DNA of 64,000 nt, from positions 3,534,001 to 3,598,000 of the forward strand of contig NZ_CP102262.1 of the NCBI RefSeq assembly GCF_025147325.1, read 5' to 3'. This stretch comes from Bacteroides stercoris ATCC 43183 (lineage in GTDB: Bacteria > Bacteroidota > Bacteroidia > Bacteroidales > Bacteroidaceae). How positions within the stretch are numbered: position 1 is the stretch's first letter; each line of letters starts with the position of its first letter. A model generated the notes under the pieces. That model had not been told where the DNA came from and ran no database searches. It worked only from the letters and a program-made list of their open reading frames with translations. Positions 1 to 8,617 of this stretch are shown here, piece by piece. A program made the translations under genes and the position numbers.

Positions 1-1
1 T

Positions 2-1003
2 AAAGAAGCCAAACGTATCGTCATACAGTCTATCCAGCGTGTGGCAACAGAAACCGCCATTGAAAATTCCGTTACTGTATTCCACATCGAATCGGACGAA
101 ATCAAAGGACGTATCATCGGTCGTGAAGGACGCAATATCCGTGCGCTGGAAGCAGCTACCGGTGTGGAAATCGTTGTGGATGACACTCCGGAAGCTATCG
201 TATTATCAGCTTTCGACCCTGTTCGCCGCGAAATTGCCCGTCTGGCGCTGCACCAGCTGGTAACAGACGGACGTATCCACCCGGCACGTATCGAGGAAGT
301 AGTAGCCAAAGTACGCAAGCAAGTGGAAGAAGAAATCATCGAAACCGGTAAACGCACCACCATAGACCTGGGTATCCATGGCCTGCATCCCGAACTTATC
401 CGTATCATCGGTAAGATGAAATACCGCTCTTCCTACGGTCAGAACCTGTTGCAACATGCCCGCGAAACAGCCAATCTCTGTGCTGTGATGGCATCCGAAC
501 TTGGTTTGAATCCCAAGAAGGCAAAACGTGCCGGATTGCTGCACGACATCGGTAAAGTGCCCGATGAAGAACCGGAATTGCCGCACGCACTCTACGGTAT
601 GAAACTGGCGGAGAAATTCAAGGAAAAACCGGATATCTGCAATGCCATCGGCGCTCACCATGACGAAGTGGAGATGACCAGCCTGCTGGCTCCCATCGTA
701 CAAGTATGCGATGCCATCTCCGGAGCACGTCCGGGAGCACGCCGCGAAATCGTAGAGGCTTACATCAAACGCTTGAACGACCTCGAACAACTGGCTATGT
801 CCTATCCGGGCGTAACGAAGACATATGCTATCCAGGCAGGACGCGAGTTGCGCGTAATCGTCGGTGCAGACAAGATTGACGATAAGGCAACGGAAAACCT
901 TTCCGGCGAAATAGCCAAGAAGATACAGGATGAAATGACCTATCCCGGACAGGTAAAGATTACTGTTATCCGCGAAACGCGTGCAGTAAGCTACGCTAAG
1001 TAA
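2..1003 (+). CDS. rny: Ribonuclease Y (3' part)
   Basis: The reading frame is open from the first bases of the window, so the true start lies upstream; the GTG at 41 is only an internal valine codon. The visible 333 residues hold the KH RNA-binding domain ([13 protein letters not shown]) followed by the HD phosphohydrolase domain ([12 protein letters not shown], then GAHHDE). This order is diagnostic of RNase Y, a membrane-anchored endoribonuclease that starts mRNA decay. The N-terminal membrane helix and coiled coil are outside the window. A terminator hairpin follows the stop codon. Identification rests on domain order and near-complete family conservation. Confidence 0.96.
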   Translation, partial: KEAKRIVIQSIQRVATETAIENSVTVFHIESDEIKGRIIGREGRNIRALEAATGVEIVVDDTPEAIVLSAFDPVRREIARLALHQLVTDGRIHPARIEEVVAKVRKQVEEEIIETGKRTTIDLGIHGLHPELIRIIGKMKYRSSYGQNLLQHARETANLCAVMASELGLNPKKAKRAGLLHDIGKVPDEEPELPHALYGMKLAEKFKEKPDICNAIGAHHDEVEMTSLLAPIVQVCDAISGARPGARREIVEAYIKRLNDLEQLAMSYPGVTKTYAIQAGRELRVIVGADKIDDKATENLSGEIAKKIQDEMTYPGQVKITVIRETRAVSYAK

Positions 1004-1025
1004 ACAAGAGAATCAAAACCATAAG

Positions 1026-1060
1026 AGGAGCGTTGGTATCGGACCTTCGCTCCTTTTTTT
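1026..1060 (+). terminator. Rho-independent terminator after rny
   Basis: A 7-bp stem AGGAGCG/CGCTCCT (1026-1032 with 1048-1054) is followed by a run of T. It lies just after the rny stop and before the cutC promoter. Confidence 0.8.
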
Positions 1061-1094
1061 ATTTTATATTGTTCCGGAGTTTGCGGAGTTTTCT

Positions 1095-1102
1095 TATTTT
1101 TG
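1095..1102 (+). promoter_or_regulatory. Bacteroides -7 box upstream of cutC
   Basis: TATTTTTG matches the Bacteroides primary-sigma -7 consensus TAnnTTTG and lies 25 bases before the cutC ATG. No convincing TTTG is seen 19-21 bases upstream, so strength is uncertain. Confidence 0.5.
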
Positions 1103-1127
1103 CCGGTATAACGCAAAAACCAAAGCC

Positions 1128-1877
1128 ATGAAGGAGTATTTATTTGAAGTCTGCGCAAACTCCGTAGAGAGTTGCATCGCCGCCCAAGCCGGCGGAGCCA
1201 ATCGGGTAGAATTGTGCGCCGGAATACCCGAAGGGGGAACAACCCCTTCCTACGGTGATATTGTCATAGCGAGAGAAGTCTTGCAAAACACCAGGTTGCA
1301 CGTCATTATCCGCCCCCGCAGCGGTGATTTCCTGTATTCCCCTATCGAGCAACGTATCATGCTAAAGGACATAGACAATGCCCGCCGTTTAGGGGCAGAC
1401 GGTATTGTTTTAGGCTGTCTGACGGCAGATGGTGAAGTGGATATTCCTCTAATGAAGCAGTTTATGGAAGCTGCCCAAGACATATCGGTAACTTTCCACC
1501 GGGCTTTCGATGTTTGCCGCAATCCGCAAAAGGCATTGGAAGATATTATCAGCCTCGGCTGTGACCGTATCCTGACTTCCGGTCAGCAACCCACCGCCGA
1601 AGCGGGCATTCCTCTATTGAAAGAACTCCAGTTGCAAGCAGCAGGACGCATTACCTTACTCGCCGGTTGCGGAGTAAATGAGAGCAACATCGCACGGATT
1701 GCCCGTGAAACGGGTATCCACGAATTTCATTTCTCTGCAAGGGAAACCGTAGCAAGCCGTATGCAATACCGCAAAGAACGGGTACCGATGGGGGCAACCG
1801 TACAAATCAATGAATTTGAACGGAATGTGACAACCCAAGAAAGAGTAAAAGCCACAATCGCCCAAATAACCGAATGA
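1128..1877 (+). CDS. cutC: Copper homeostasis protein CutC
   Basis: This 249-aa protein matches the CutC TIM-barrel family along its full length: an N-terminal FEVCANSVESCIAAQAGGA and internal motifs PRSGDFLYSP, DGIVLGCLTADGEVD, FHRAFDVC and ILTSGQQPTAEAG. CutC is a cytosolic monovalent-copper-binding protein; its exact biochemical role remains debated and the barrel has no proven enzymatic activity. It stands alone between the rny terminator and a convergent lipoprotein gene. The ATG at 1128 is chosen because family members start at this point and a TAnnTTTG box lies just upstream. Confidence 0.93.
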   Translation: MKEYLFEVCANSVESCIAAQAGGANRVELCAGIPEGGTTPSYGDIVIAREVLQNTRLHVIIRPRSGDFLYSPIEQRIMLKDIDNARRLGADGIVLGCLTADGEVDIPLMKQFMEAAQDISVTFHRAFDVCRNPQKALEDIISLGCDRILTSGQQPTAEAGIPLLKELQLQAAGRITLLAGCGVNESNIARIARETGIHEFHFSARETVASRMQYRKERVPMGATVQINEFERNVTTQERVKATIAQITE

Positions 1878-1942
1878 GATAGTACCAGAATCCGGATAGA
1901 ATATGTGTCAAAACTAAAATCCGCTTACTATTTGTTTCTTTA

Positions 1943-2036
1943 TTTAGGCACGGATTACGCGGAAAACACGGATTTCACAGAAAAAGAATAAAGAAAATCT
2001 GTGAAATCCGTGTTTTCCGCGTAATCCGTGCCTAAA
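1943..2036. repeat. 38-bp perfect inverted repeat between convergent genes
   Basis: Arms 1943-1980 and 1999-2036 are exact reverse complements of 38 bases, separated by an 18-base AT-rich loop. Short A/T tracts extend the pairing outward. The position between the convergent ends of cutC and the transglutaminase gene fits a bidirectional terminator. The arm sequence (CACGGATTACGCGG...) resembles dispersed REP-like repeats of Bacteroidetes, but that is memory, not a search. Confidence 0.85.
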
Positions 2037-2089
2037 AAAATCGTCAAGTGTATTTTGACATCTCCTATCCGGATTTGATATAACCCACG

Positions 2090-4765
2090 TTACAGTCCTT
2101 CCACCGTTTTCATCAACTGTTCTCCCAAGCCTATCGTATAGCCTTGCGAAACAAACACCACCCGGTTGAATGTATCAGCAATGATAAATACCGGCAGAGT
2201 TTCCTTATGTCTTAATTTCATGGCTTCTGCAATCTGCGCTGCAATACCGCTTGTATCTATACCGTAGATAATGGTAGACGGCAAGCCCGGAAATTCATCC
2301 GGACGGAATTTCTTATATTGAGTCTTATTCGGGAAAAGCAATACCATCTTGCGTCCCCACTTCTCCAAACCGGCCTTGAAAGCAGCAATGTCACGCAGCG
2401 CATGATTGGTAGGTTCCTGATTGACTCCCAAGATTCCAACGACAAAATATCCCCGGCCGCAGGCCTCCAACAGGCTTTGCTCAGAATTCTCCGCCTGAAG
2501 CGGGGTAAAGAGAGATTCCGAATTGAAGCTGCCTATCACCTGCACCTCATCCTTACTCTCGCGCATCACCAACTCAAGCCGGGTGGTCTGTCCGGGATTG
2601 ATACTGAATTCCGTGAGGCGGGAAAGCACACCTCCGCTTGCCAAGCGAGTTCCGGTCACCAGGAGGTAATCGCCGACATCCAGCACCGTACCTTTCTTCA
2701 ACAGGCTGCTCCAGGTAGTGCCGCTGCCCATATCGAGATCGCCCTCATCGTAAGACAGCAGTTGCAACCTACCTTGCGGAGTCACTTTCGAAAGGGTGAA
2801 ATGAGAGTAATATTTAGGATCGTCCAAAGACTTGACAGGCGAATATTCAGCAACCAGCCGGCCTTTCTGCGGAACAAGTTCCTCCATAAATACAGTATCC
2901 TTACAGTCCAAATCCACATCCAGCGCACCCTCTTCTTTCATCAGTTGCACCTTGCCCGTCACCTCGTCTATACGTGCAGGTATGCCCATGCTGCGCGCCA
3001 TGGATACAAAGAAAATATCGCGGCTGTGTGCATCTGCCAACCGTGTCCTCCACACACCTTCGGGAGATATGGGGTCACCTCCCAAATTGCAATGCTTATC
3101 CACGCGGATGTTCCCTGCTACCCACTCCACCAGCTTCATCGGTTGCGCTACATAAGCTTCCGCATCTTCCTTTGAAACCACCTTCCTGAAGAAAGCCTTG
3201 TACGGAGTCAGCATTTCATTACTTACGCGCGGATTGCGTACATACTTGCGGAAATACTCCGCACCGGTGCGTACATTGGACAACATATGGTCTATCAGTA
3301 CTTCCAGCCTGACATCCCGAAGGTCTTTTGCCGAAATCCGTTGCAACAGGTCGATACCGCCCTTCTTCGACTTTTCGGAACGAAGGCGGGTCATGAAATC
3401 GCAGATAACCTTGTGGTTGCCGCGGGAAGCTACCAATATTCCGGCAACCGCATCCTCATCCAACTTGTACCGGCGGGCAAAAGCACGCGCCGCATCCTCC
3501 GTCATAAACGTTGCCGTATAGGCATTGCGGATAGAATCTTCCTGCGCCAGCCTTCTGTCGTTCTCCGCACGCTGTTCCGGGGTTACCTCAGGCAGATTGG
3601 CTATTTCCGACGGCGGTACGATATCCATATCTATGGCAAATGCGTCACCTTCCTTTTTATCAAGTTTCACCGTCAGTTCCGACTGTTTGCCGAAAGAAAG
3701 TCTGGCAAAGCCGAAATGTCCGTCTTTCGATGCCCACACCAACATATCCCCTTTACCGGCCGTCAGCCCGCAAATGCCGCTGGCAGAGGTGTATTTGGTA
3801 GCTACCGTATAAAATTCCGCATAATTGTATAGCTTGAATTCCACACAAGCACTATCCACAGGAACACCGCCGGCATCCACTACGGTTACGGAAGCCTTTG
3901 CAGTAGGTGCGTAGTTGCCAATCACATTGATTTCAGTATAGGTAGGGGTAACGGACATTACCTCTTCCGCTCCCTCATAGCGTCCGAATACTTTTGTATG
4001 CATCAGCATTCCCCGGCTTGCGGGCGCGTTGAACCAACCGAGATTAAGTACCGGTTCGGGTTCGCAAGCTCCCAGAAAATACCATTTTCCGTCTGCCCAT
4101 GCCTCTACCCACGCATGGTTGTCATCGGTATGCGCCCAACGGGGAGTATATACTTGTCGCGCCGGAATGCCCACCGAACGGAGAGCGGCAACCAGAAATG
4201 TGGATTCCTCGCCACAACGGCCGTAAGCGGTACGCACCGTTGCCAGCGGTGAACTTGTACGGGCATCGGAAGGTGTGTAAATGGCTTTTTCATGACACCA
4301 GTGGTTCACCTCCAGAATGGCATCCTGCAGGGAAAGCGTTTTTACCCGGTCCTTCAACTCCTTGTAGAATACGACACGCGCGCTGTCCAAATGCTCATTG
4401 TTCACCCGCACCGGAAGAACAAAATGCCGGAATATATCTTCGGGAATACGCTTTCCCCACGGCATTTCATCGGCAGCCTGCCGGGAAGCGCGCACATTCA
4501 TCAGATGAAACTCCCCTGAATAATCTGCAATATCCGCCAAAGGCATGTAGGCATAAAGAAATTCCAGCGCCTCACGCTCATAATCGCTGAGAGAGGTTTC
4601 GAATATGGCAAATAAGTCTCCTTGCGGCATCAAAGCTTTTTTCTGTTGGAAGTCTCGCTCCACACGCGAACGGTAAGAAGCATCCGTCATGAAATGAGAG
4701 TCACCGCAAGCAGCCAGCAGACATAACAGACAGATTATTCCGGAAAGTAAAGTAGTGTATCTCAT
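2090..4765 (-). CDS. Transglutaminase-like lipoprotein with thioredoxin-like C terminus
   Basis: The protein has 891 residues from the ATG at 4765, which I prefer to the upstream frame start (4798) because it begins MRYTTLL, gives a lipobox LLAAC with Cys20, and lies below a TATCTTTG box at 4796-4803. Residues about 150-240 form a transglutaminase-like cysteine protease fold with the triad context GRCGEES (Cys184) and DDNHAW (His217). A middle beta-rich region follows, then a C-terminal stretch (GRGYFVVGILG..., KMVLLFPN..., LPVFIIADTFNRVVFVSQGY) that looks thioredoxin/TlpA-like. It is probably anchored at the cell surface or periplasm. The substrate is unknown. Confidence 0.8.
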   Translation of the reverse strand: MRYTTLLSGIICLLCLLAACGDSHFMTDASYRSRVERDFQQKKALMPQGDLFAIFETSLSDYEREALEFLYAYMPLADIADYSGEFHLMNVRASRQAADEMPWGKRIPEDIFRHFVLPVRVNNEHLDSARVVFYKELKDRVKTLSLQDAILEVNHWCHEKAIYTPSDARTSSPLATVRTAYGRCGEESTFLVAALRSVGIPARQVYTPRWAHTDDNHAWVEAWADGKWYFLGACEPEPVLNLGWFNAPASRGMLMHTKVFGRYEGAEEVMSVTPTYTEINVIGNYAPTAKASVTVVDAGGVPVDSACVEFKLYNYAEFYTVATKYTSASGICGLTAGKGDMLVWASKDGHFGFARLSFGKQSELTVKLDKKEGDAFAIDMDIVPPSEIANLPEVTPEQRAENDRRLAQEDSIRNAYTATFMTEDAARAFARRYKLDEDAVAGILVASRGNHKVICDFMTRLRSEKSKKGGIDLLQRISAKDLRDVRLEVLIDHMLSNVRTGAEYFRKYVRNPRVSNEMLTPYKAFFRKVVSKEDAEAYVAQPMKLVEWVAGNIRVDKHCNLGGDPISPEGVWRTRLADAHSRDIFFVSMARSMGIPARIDEVTGKVQLMKEEGALDVDLDCKDTVFMEELVPQKGRLVAEYSPVKSLDDPKYYSHFTLSKVTPQGRLQLLSYDEGDLDMGSGTTWSSLLKKGTVLDVGDYLLVTGTRLASGGVLSRLTEFSINPGQTTRLELVMRESKDEVQVIGSFNSESLFTPLQAENSEQSLLEACGRGYFVVGILGVNQEPTNHALRDIAAFKAGLEKWGRKMVLLFPNKTQYKKFRPDEFPGLPSTIIYGIDTSGIAAQIAEAMKLRHKETLPVFIIADTFNRVVFVSQGYTIGLGEQLMKTVEGL

Positions 4766-4795
4766 GATATACGTAGTTATTAAGGTTGTATGACA

Positions 4796-4803
4796 CAAAG
4801 ATA
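4796..4803 (-). promoter_or_regulatory. -7 box of the transglutaminase gene
   Basis: CAAAGATA on the plus strand reads TATCTTTG on the minus strand, about 30 bases upstream of the ATG at 4765. It supports the shorter start of that gene. Confidence 0.6.
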
Positions 4804-4952
4804 TGCAATATCGCTGGAATAATCGAAGAAAATCAGCAGATTAACGAAATAAGAACTGAAATTTAAGTAGTTAGAAGAAAATCTCGGAAGTTGGGCAGAG
4901 GGCTGAAAAGCGTTTCAAAGCGGATTGGAGAAAGAGAACGGTTTCCTATTCG

Positions 4953-5588
4953 TTAACTCTTTATCAGGGAAAACGGTATATCCGCAGGTCTTTTGAATAG
5001 GTAGTCTGCTTGTACTCCTTGAGTTGCCGCATTTCCCCACGCGGCAAACCCGAAATCAACCCCTGCTTTTTGCGCACACTGACTGTCATAAATGGTATCT
5101 CCTATGTAAATAGCATTCTCGGCATTTATGTGGGATGCGTTCAGATAAGAAAGCAAAGGTTCCGGAAAAGGTTTGGGGCGAAGAGTATCTTCCACACATA
5201 TCACAGTACAAAAATAATCAGACAATGCAAAAGGAACTGCAAAATCGGTAGTGTATTCGTTTCGGGTCTTGGACGTGACTATGCCCAACTGATAGTCATT
5301 CATTTTCAAGTTACCCAACAGTTGCGGAATGCCGTCAAAAAGCCTGATACGAGATTTGTATTTCAGCAGATGTTCATTCCATCTGCTGTTGGCATGTTCT
5401 GTGTCCGTTATACCTAATGTACGCAAAGTCATGCTTCCCGGTATTCCAAGAGCAAATCTCAGTTCGGACTTTTCGATGTCTTTATGCAGTATTTCATGCA
5501 CGGTATCTTGTAGGCTTTGTAGTATGGCTTCTTCCGTATCAATCAGCGTACCATCAATATCAAATATGATATGCTTATACTTTCTCAT
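4953..5588 (-). CDS. HAD-superfamily hydrolase (phosphoglycolate phosphatase-like)
   Basis: About 211 residues from the ATG at 5588. Motif I FDIDGTLID gives the nucleophile Asp and the acid/base Asp, motif II is VTSKT, and motif IV IYIGDTIYDSQCA supplies the metal-binding acidic residues. The alpha-helical cap between motifs I and II matches the subclass I beta-phosphoglucomutase/Gph type, so it is likely a phosphomonoesterase of unknown substrate. The start overlaps the end of the acetyltransferase gene by 14 bases, implying translational coupling in a three-gene operon (Nudix, acetyltransferase, HAD). A non-ATG start further upstream is possible but unneeded. Confidence 0.85.
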   Translation of the reverse strand: MRKYKHIIFDIDGTLIDTEEAILQSLQDTVHEILHKDIEKSELRFALGIPGSMTLRTLGITDTEHANSRWNEHLLKYKSRIRLFDGIPQLLGNLKMNDYQLGIVTSKTRNEYTTDFAVPFALSDYFCTVICVEDTLRPKPFPEPLLSYLNASHINAENAIYIGDTIYDSQCAQKAGVDFGFAAWGNAATQGVQADYLFKRPADIPFSLIKS

Positions 5589-6177
5589 CACTTTCAATCT
5601 GTTTGATTACACGGCAAGGATTGCCCACCGCCACACAATTGGCAGGGATGGAACGGGTGACAACGCTGCCTGCCCCGATAACACTGTTCCTGCCGATAAT
5701 GACTCCCGGCAATAGGATGGCGCCTCCGCCAATCCATACGCCGTCCTCTATCTTGACGGGCAGAGCGTATGTACGGCATATTTCCTCGCCTTCCGACCAA
5801 TTCTGCACCATGCGTTCACTGACTTTGGTGGAATGAGTGGCTGTATATATCTGTACATTGGAAGCAATCAATACATTACTGCCGATATCAATGCGGTTGT
5901 TGTCCACGAAAGTGCAGTTCATGTTGATAATCACTTTGTCGCCAATAAAAATATGTTTCCCGTATTCGCAATGGAAATCAATATCCACATGCACACCTTT
6001 ACCCAGGCTGCCGAACATTTCACGCAACAAGGCTTGCTTGCGCTCCGTATCAGCATAATCGGTGGCATTAAACTGCGCCAGCAGTCGCCTTGTACGCAAA
6101 ATTGTCTCTACTATCTTCGGGTCTTTGCCTCCAATGAAAGATTCACCCGCTAAACATTTCTCGTATTCTGTTTTCAT
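5575..6177 (-). CDS. Maltose/galactoside-type O-acetyltransferase (hexapeptide repeat)
   Basis: A 200-aa left-handed beta-helix acetyltransferase. The N-terminal Mac domain (EKCLAGESFIGGKDP... LLAQFNATD) is followed by hexapeptide repeats (IFIGDKVIINMNCTFVDN, IGSNVLIASNVQIYTATHS, IEDGVWIGGGAILLPGV, IGRNSVIGAGSVVTRSIP). The catalytic His is in TATHS. Family members acetylate sugars using acetyl-CoA. I chose the ATG at 6177 because family proteins start MKTEYEK here and because it avoids overlap with the upstream Nudix gene. It is the middle gene of an apparent operon. Confidence 0.9.
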   Translation of the reverse strand: MKTEYEKCLAGESFIGGKDPKIVETILRTRRLLAQFNATDYADTERKQALLREMFGSLGKGVHVDIDFHCEYGKHIFIGDKVIINMNCTFVDNNRIDIGSNVLIASNVQIYTATHSTKVSERMVQNWSEGEEICRTYALPVKIEDGVWIGGGAILLPGVIIGRNSVIGAGSVVTRSIPANCVAVGNPCRVIKQIESDEKV

Positions 6178-6190
6178 AATCTCTGCATTT

Positions 6191-6820
6191 TTAATCGAAC
6201 TCCACCTGCCAGTTCTTTTCCGAGCGGGCAATAAAACACATTTCTATTTGCTGATAACTGTTCTTGTCTACAGACAACGGAGGCAGTTCGTCCAAGCTGA
6301 AATAACCGCTTCCGACGGTTTCTATATTCGGATGGAAACATCCGCCTTTTACCTTGCAAAGCACAAACACCTTGCATACATTGTAGGCGTATGGAGGCTG
6401 ATTGTGCAAATTGCGGTCATGTAAGGCGATAACCCGTACGGCGTCTACATCAAGCCCAGCTTCCTCTTTCACCTCTTTGACGGTATTCGATTTGACGGTC
6501 TCCATCACATCTACCCATCCGCCAGGCATGGACCAAGTGCCGTCATTTTCTTCTACCAACAAAATCTTATTATCCTTAAAAATGGCCGCGCGGGTATCGA
6601 GTTTGGGTGTCTGAAAACCCGTCTCATTGCAAAACAAATCTTTTATTTCCGACAAAGGGAGCTTGCTTTGCAGGCTCATTATTTCGGCTGATATTTCCCG
6701 AATGCGCTCAAAACGCTCCTTGTCAAAAAGGTCTTTTGTATAAGTCAGTCCCGCTTGCGCAATGAACTGAAGCTCTTTAGCCCATTCCAACCATTGGTAT
6801 TCCTGCCCTTGCTTATCCAT
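6191..6820 (-). CDS. Nudix hydrolase with N-terminal Nudix-associated domain
   Basis: 209 aa. Residues 1-65 form the helical N-terminal extension found in one ADP-ribose/nucleoside-diphosphate hydrolase subgroup, followed by the Nudix fold. The Nudix box GGWVDVMETVKSNTVKEVKEEAGLD departs from the GX5EX7REUXEEXGU consensus at one place, with Lys replacing the Arg of REU; the metal-binding EE pair is intact. It probably hydrolyses a nucleoside diphosphate linked to another group. It is the first gene of the operon with the acetyltransferase and HAD phosphatase; a TAATTTTG box lies at 6846-6853. Confidence 0.87.
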   Translation of the reverse strand: MDKQGQEYQWLEWAKELQFIAQAGLTYTKDLFDKERFERIREISAEIMSLQSKLPLSEIKDLFCNETGFQTPKLDTRAAIFKDNKILLVEENDGTWSMPGGWVDVMETVKSNTVKEVKEEAGLDVDAVRVIALHDRNLHNQPPYAYNVCKVFVLCKVKGGCFHPNIETVGSGYFSLDELPPLSVDKNSYQQIEMCFIARSEKNWQVEFD

Positions 6821-6845
6821 AATCTTTGCATATTGTTTAATTTGA

Positions 6846-6853
6846 CAAAATTA
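6846..6853 (-). promoter_or_regulatory. -7 box of the Nudix/acetyltransferase/HAD operon
   Basis: CAAAATTA on the plus strand reads TAATTTTG on the minus strand, 26 bases above the Nudix start codon. Confidence 0.5.
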
Positions 6854-6880
6854 GGAAGAAGAAATAACTTTCCCTTTACC

Positions 6881-7456
6881 TTATGTTAAAAAATGCCCAT
6901 TAGCTCTTATTCGACTCAGCGATTGTTGCGTGATACCCAAGAAAGAAGCTATATATCCCAAGTTCACCCTTTGGAAAAGTTCGGGACATTCTTTTATCAA
7001 ATGTTCATAACGTTCTTTTGCAGACCAGTTTAATCGGCGGATATGTATGTCTTGCAAGCGAAGGAAGTTTTCTTGCTGTAACACCCGCATCCAATTTGCA
7101 AGGTCAATGTAAGACCGATACAATTCATTCAACTGCACTATTGAGACAGAATAAGCCGTAGTTTCTTCCAACGTTTCTACATATTCAAAACCAGCTTTGT
7201 TGCGATATAAGTCCCATGAGCCACAAGCGGCATCTCCTTCTTTGGAAAACCATGTCGTTATTTGTTTTCCATTGTGTAAAACAAAAGAACGTGTGATGCC
7301 TTTTTCAATGAAATAGACTTTCCTGTCCTGCTTCCCAGCATGAATGATGGTTGTTTTTTCCGGAAATACAAATCTCTTAAAAAGACACACCAATGCTTCC
7401 AACGCTTCATCTGAAACTGGATAATACATTCTTATTTTTCTGATAATGTTTTCCAT
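6881..7456 (-). CDS. Crp/Fnr-family transcriptional regulator
   Basis: 191 aa from the ATG at 7456. Residues about 1-115 are a cyclic-nucleotide-binding-type beta barrel (FPEKTTIIHAGKQDRKVYFIEKG). The C-terminal part (RRLNWSAKERYEHLI... VNLGYIASFLGITQQSLSRIRA) is the winged-helix DNA-binding domain. This form, with SLSRIR as recognition helix end, is common in Bacteroidetes and usually lacks proven cAMP binding. The start at 7483 is rejected because a TACCTTTG promoter box at 7473-7480 would fall inside it. The gene is monocistronic; target and effector are unknown. Confidence 0.88.
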   Translation of the reverse strand: MENIIRKIRMYYPVSDEALEALVCLFKRFVFPEKTTIIHAGKQDRKVYFIEKGITRSFVLHNGKQITTWFSKEGDAACGSWDLYRNKAGFEYVETLEETTAYSVSIVQLNELYRSYIDLANWMRVLQQENFLRLQDIHIRRLNWSAKERYEHLIKECPELFQRVNLGYIASFLGITQQSLSRIRANGHFLT

Positions 7457-7472
7457 AAACTCATTCTTTTTG

Positions 7473-7480
7473 CAAAGGTA
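7473..7480 (-). promoter_or_regulatory. -7 box of the Crp/Fnr gene
   Basis: CAAAGGTA reads TACCTTTG on the minus strand, 16 bases above the chosen ATG. The leader would be very short. Confidence 0.55.
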
Positions 7481-7483
7481 CAA

Positions 7484-7915
7484 AATGAGAACGGCAATAA
7501 AGGCAAAATAACTCTCTGTGTTTATTCAACTTAATAAAATCATGTATAAGTGTGGCGTTTTCTCAATTTAGTTTTGTATTTTTGCATCCGTAAGAGTTAT
7601 CCGAACAAGCAAAGCGATGCAGACCACGGCAATTGGAACGGTTGCCAACTCGTTACCCAAAAACAAGGTAATTCTTCTAACTCTCTTGAGTTCAAAGAGA
7701 TATATTCTTATTGCAGAATTATGCAATATATTTGTAATACGCAGATGGCAAAACAAGGTATTTTTCAAGAAAATGAAGAAAAAAACGCAGATTTCTATGT
7801 TATAAAACATATTTCTCATAAACATTTTGTATCTTTGCAACGTTAATAAGAGAGAAAACAATAAAAGATGTTCAACCGCTTTCCGAAACGCGGAAAGCAA
7901 AAAAAGAAGACGATT
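7484..7915 (+). promoter_or_regulatory. AT-rich intergenic region with two promoter boxes
   Basis: I see no protein gene here. It contains TATTTTTG at 7577-7584 and TATCTTTG at 7830-7837, both reading toward the small-protein gene at 7916. A short hairpin, GCTTTCC/GGAAAGC (7878-7884 with 7892-7898), lies just before that gene's start. The segment following the first box resembles the one following the box at 46463 (see findings), so an untranslated RNA or long leader is possible. Confidence 0.45.
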
Positions 7916-8056
7916 ATGAAAAAGAATGCAAATGAAATTTTTATGTTACAGTACCGTATCAAACGCTATCAGGCAATGGGTAACGGAACTATGTGCCAAA
8001 CTTTAAACGGCAAACTGCAAAAACTGCTTGCAAAGCAAGCTGCCATGACCATGTAA
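7916..8056 (+). CDS. Conserved small protein, 46 aa
   Basis: A 46-residue, strongly basic peptide (MKKNANEIFMLQYRIKRYQA...GKLQKLLAKQ) that should form one amphipathic helix or helical hairpin. I believe near-identical small ORFs occur across Bacteroides, but cannot verify it here. The ATG at 7916 is preferred to 7868 because the upstream 16 codons overlap the hairpin and look non-coding. A promoter box lies at 7830 and a terminator at 8083, so it forms its own transcription unit. Function unknown. Confidence 0.6.
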   Translation: MKKNANEIFMLQYRIKRYQAMGNGTMCQTLNGKLQKLLAKQAAMTM

Positions 8057-8082
8057 ATTACACCTTTAAATAAAATGAATGG

Positions 8083-8116
8083 GGGCGGGAAATTTTCATT
8101 TCCTGCCCTCTTCTTT
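8083..8116 (+). terminator. Terminator after the 46-aa gene
   Basis: Stem GGGCGGGAAAT with ATTTCCTGCCC (8083-8093 and 8097-8107, one G-T pair) followed by a pyrimidine/T-rich tail. Confidence 0.65.
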
Positions 8117-8150
8117 TACAAGCCTCCTGCCTATACAGGATAATAGGATG

Positions 8151-8525
8151 TTATGATTCCACAATATCTTTTCCGAAAGGTGCCAACGCCAAAGCGGCAA
8201 GTTTGAAATGCTGCATCCCGAAAGGAATACCGATGACGGTGATACACAGCAATACGCCGAAGCCCAAATGCGAAAGGCAAATCCATATTCCTCCCAGAAA
8301 AATCCACAATACATTCATCAGTATGTAAAGACAGCCTCCCGAACGCTCTCCGCTGCGCACCTCTTTGCCGAAAGGCCACAGGGCAAGCCCCGCCATCTTC
8401 ATTGTTTGCATACCGAAAGGAATGCCGACGATTGTAATCATCATCAGCAAACTGGCAATCATATACTCCACGGCAGTTAGTATGCCGCCAAACACCAGCC
8501 ATAAAACATTCATCAGACAACCCAT
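8151..8525 (-). CDS. yccF: YccF-family inner membrane protein
   Basis: 124 aa with two tandem copies of the YccF module, each carrying MNVLW(L/I)...GGI and ITVIGIPFGMQ followed by K(M/L)A.LAL.PFGK. It is an integral membrane protein with about four hydrophobic segments. The family is widespread and of unknown biochemical function. A TATCTTTG box at 8553-8560 (minus strand) serves it. Length and repeat structure match the family exactly. Confidence 0.9.
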   Translation of the reverse strand: MGCLMNVLWLVFGGILTAVEYMIASLLMMITIVGIPFGMQTMKMAGLALWPFGKEVRSGERSGGCLYILMNVLWIFLGGIWICLSHLGFGVLLCITVIGIPFGMQHFKLAALALAPFGKDIVES

Positions 8526-8552
8526 TTCATTACATTTTTACGTTCTACATTG

Positions 8553-8560
8553 CAAAGATA
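8553..8560 (-). promoter_or_regulatory. -7 box of yccF
   Basis: CAAAGATA reads TATCTTTG on the minus strand, 28 bases above the yccF ATG. Confidence 0.6.
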
Positions 8561-8617
8561 CCATTCTTTTGGTCTTAAGCGGATAATAAGAATTTATTTA
8601 TATCAGGAACGTGCCTT

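Noticed and set aside
206..790. Long minus-strand open frame opposite rny
   Set aside because: It is antisense to a highly conserved RNase Y gene and has no promoter or family resemblance; similar antisense frames occur opposite most GC-richer genes here.
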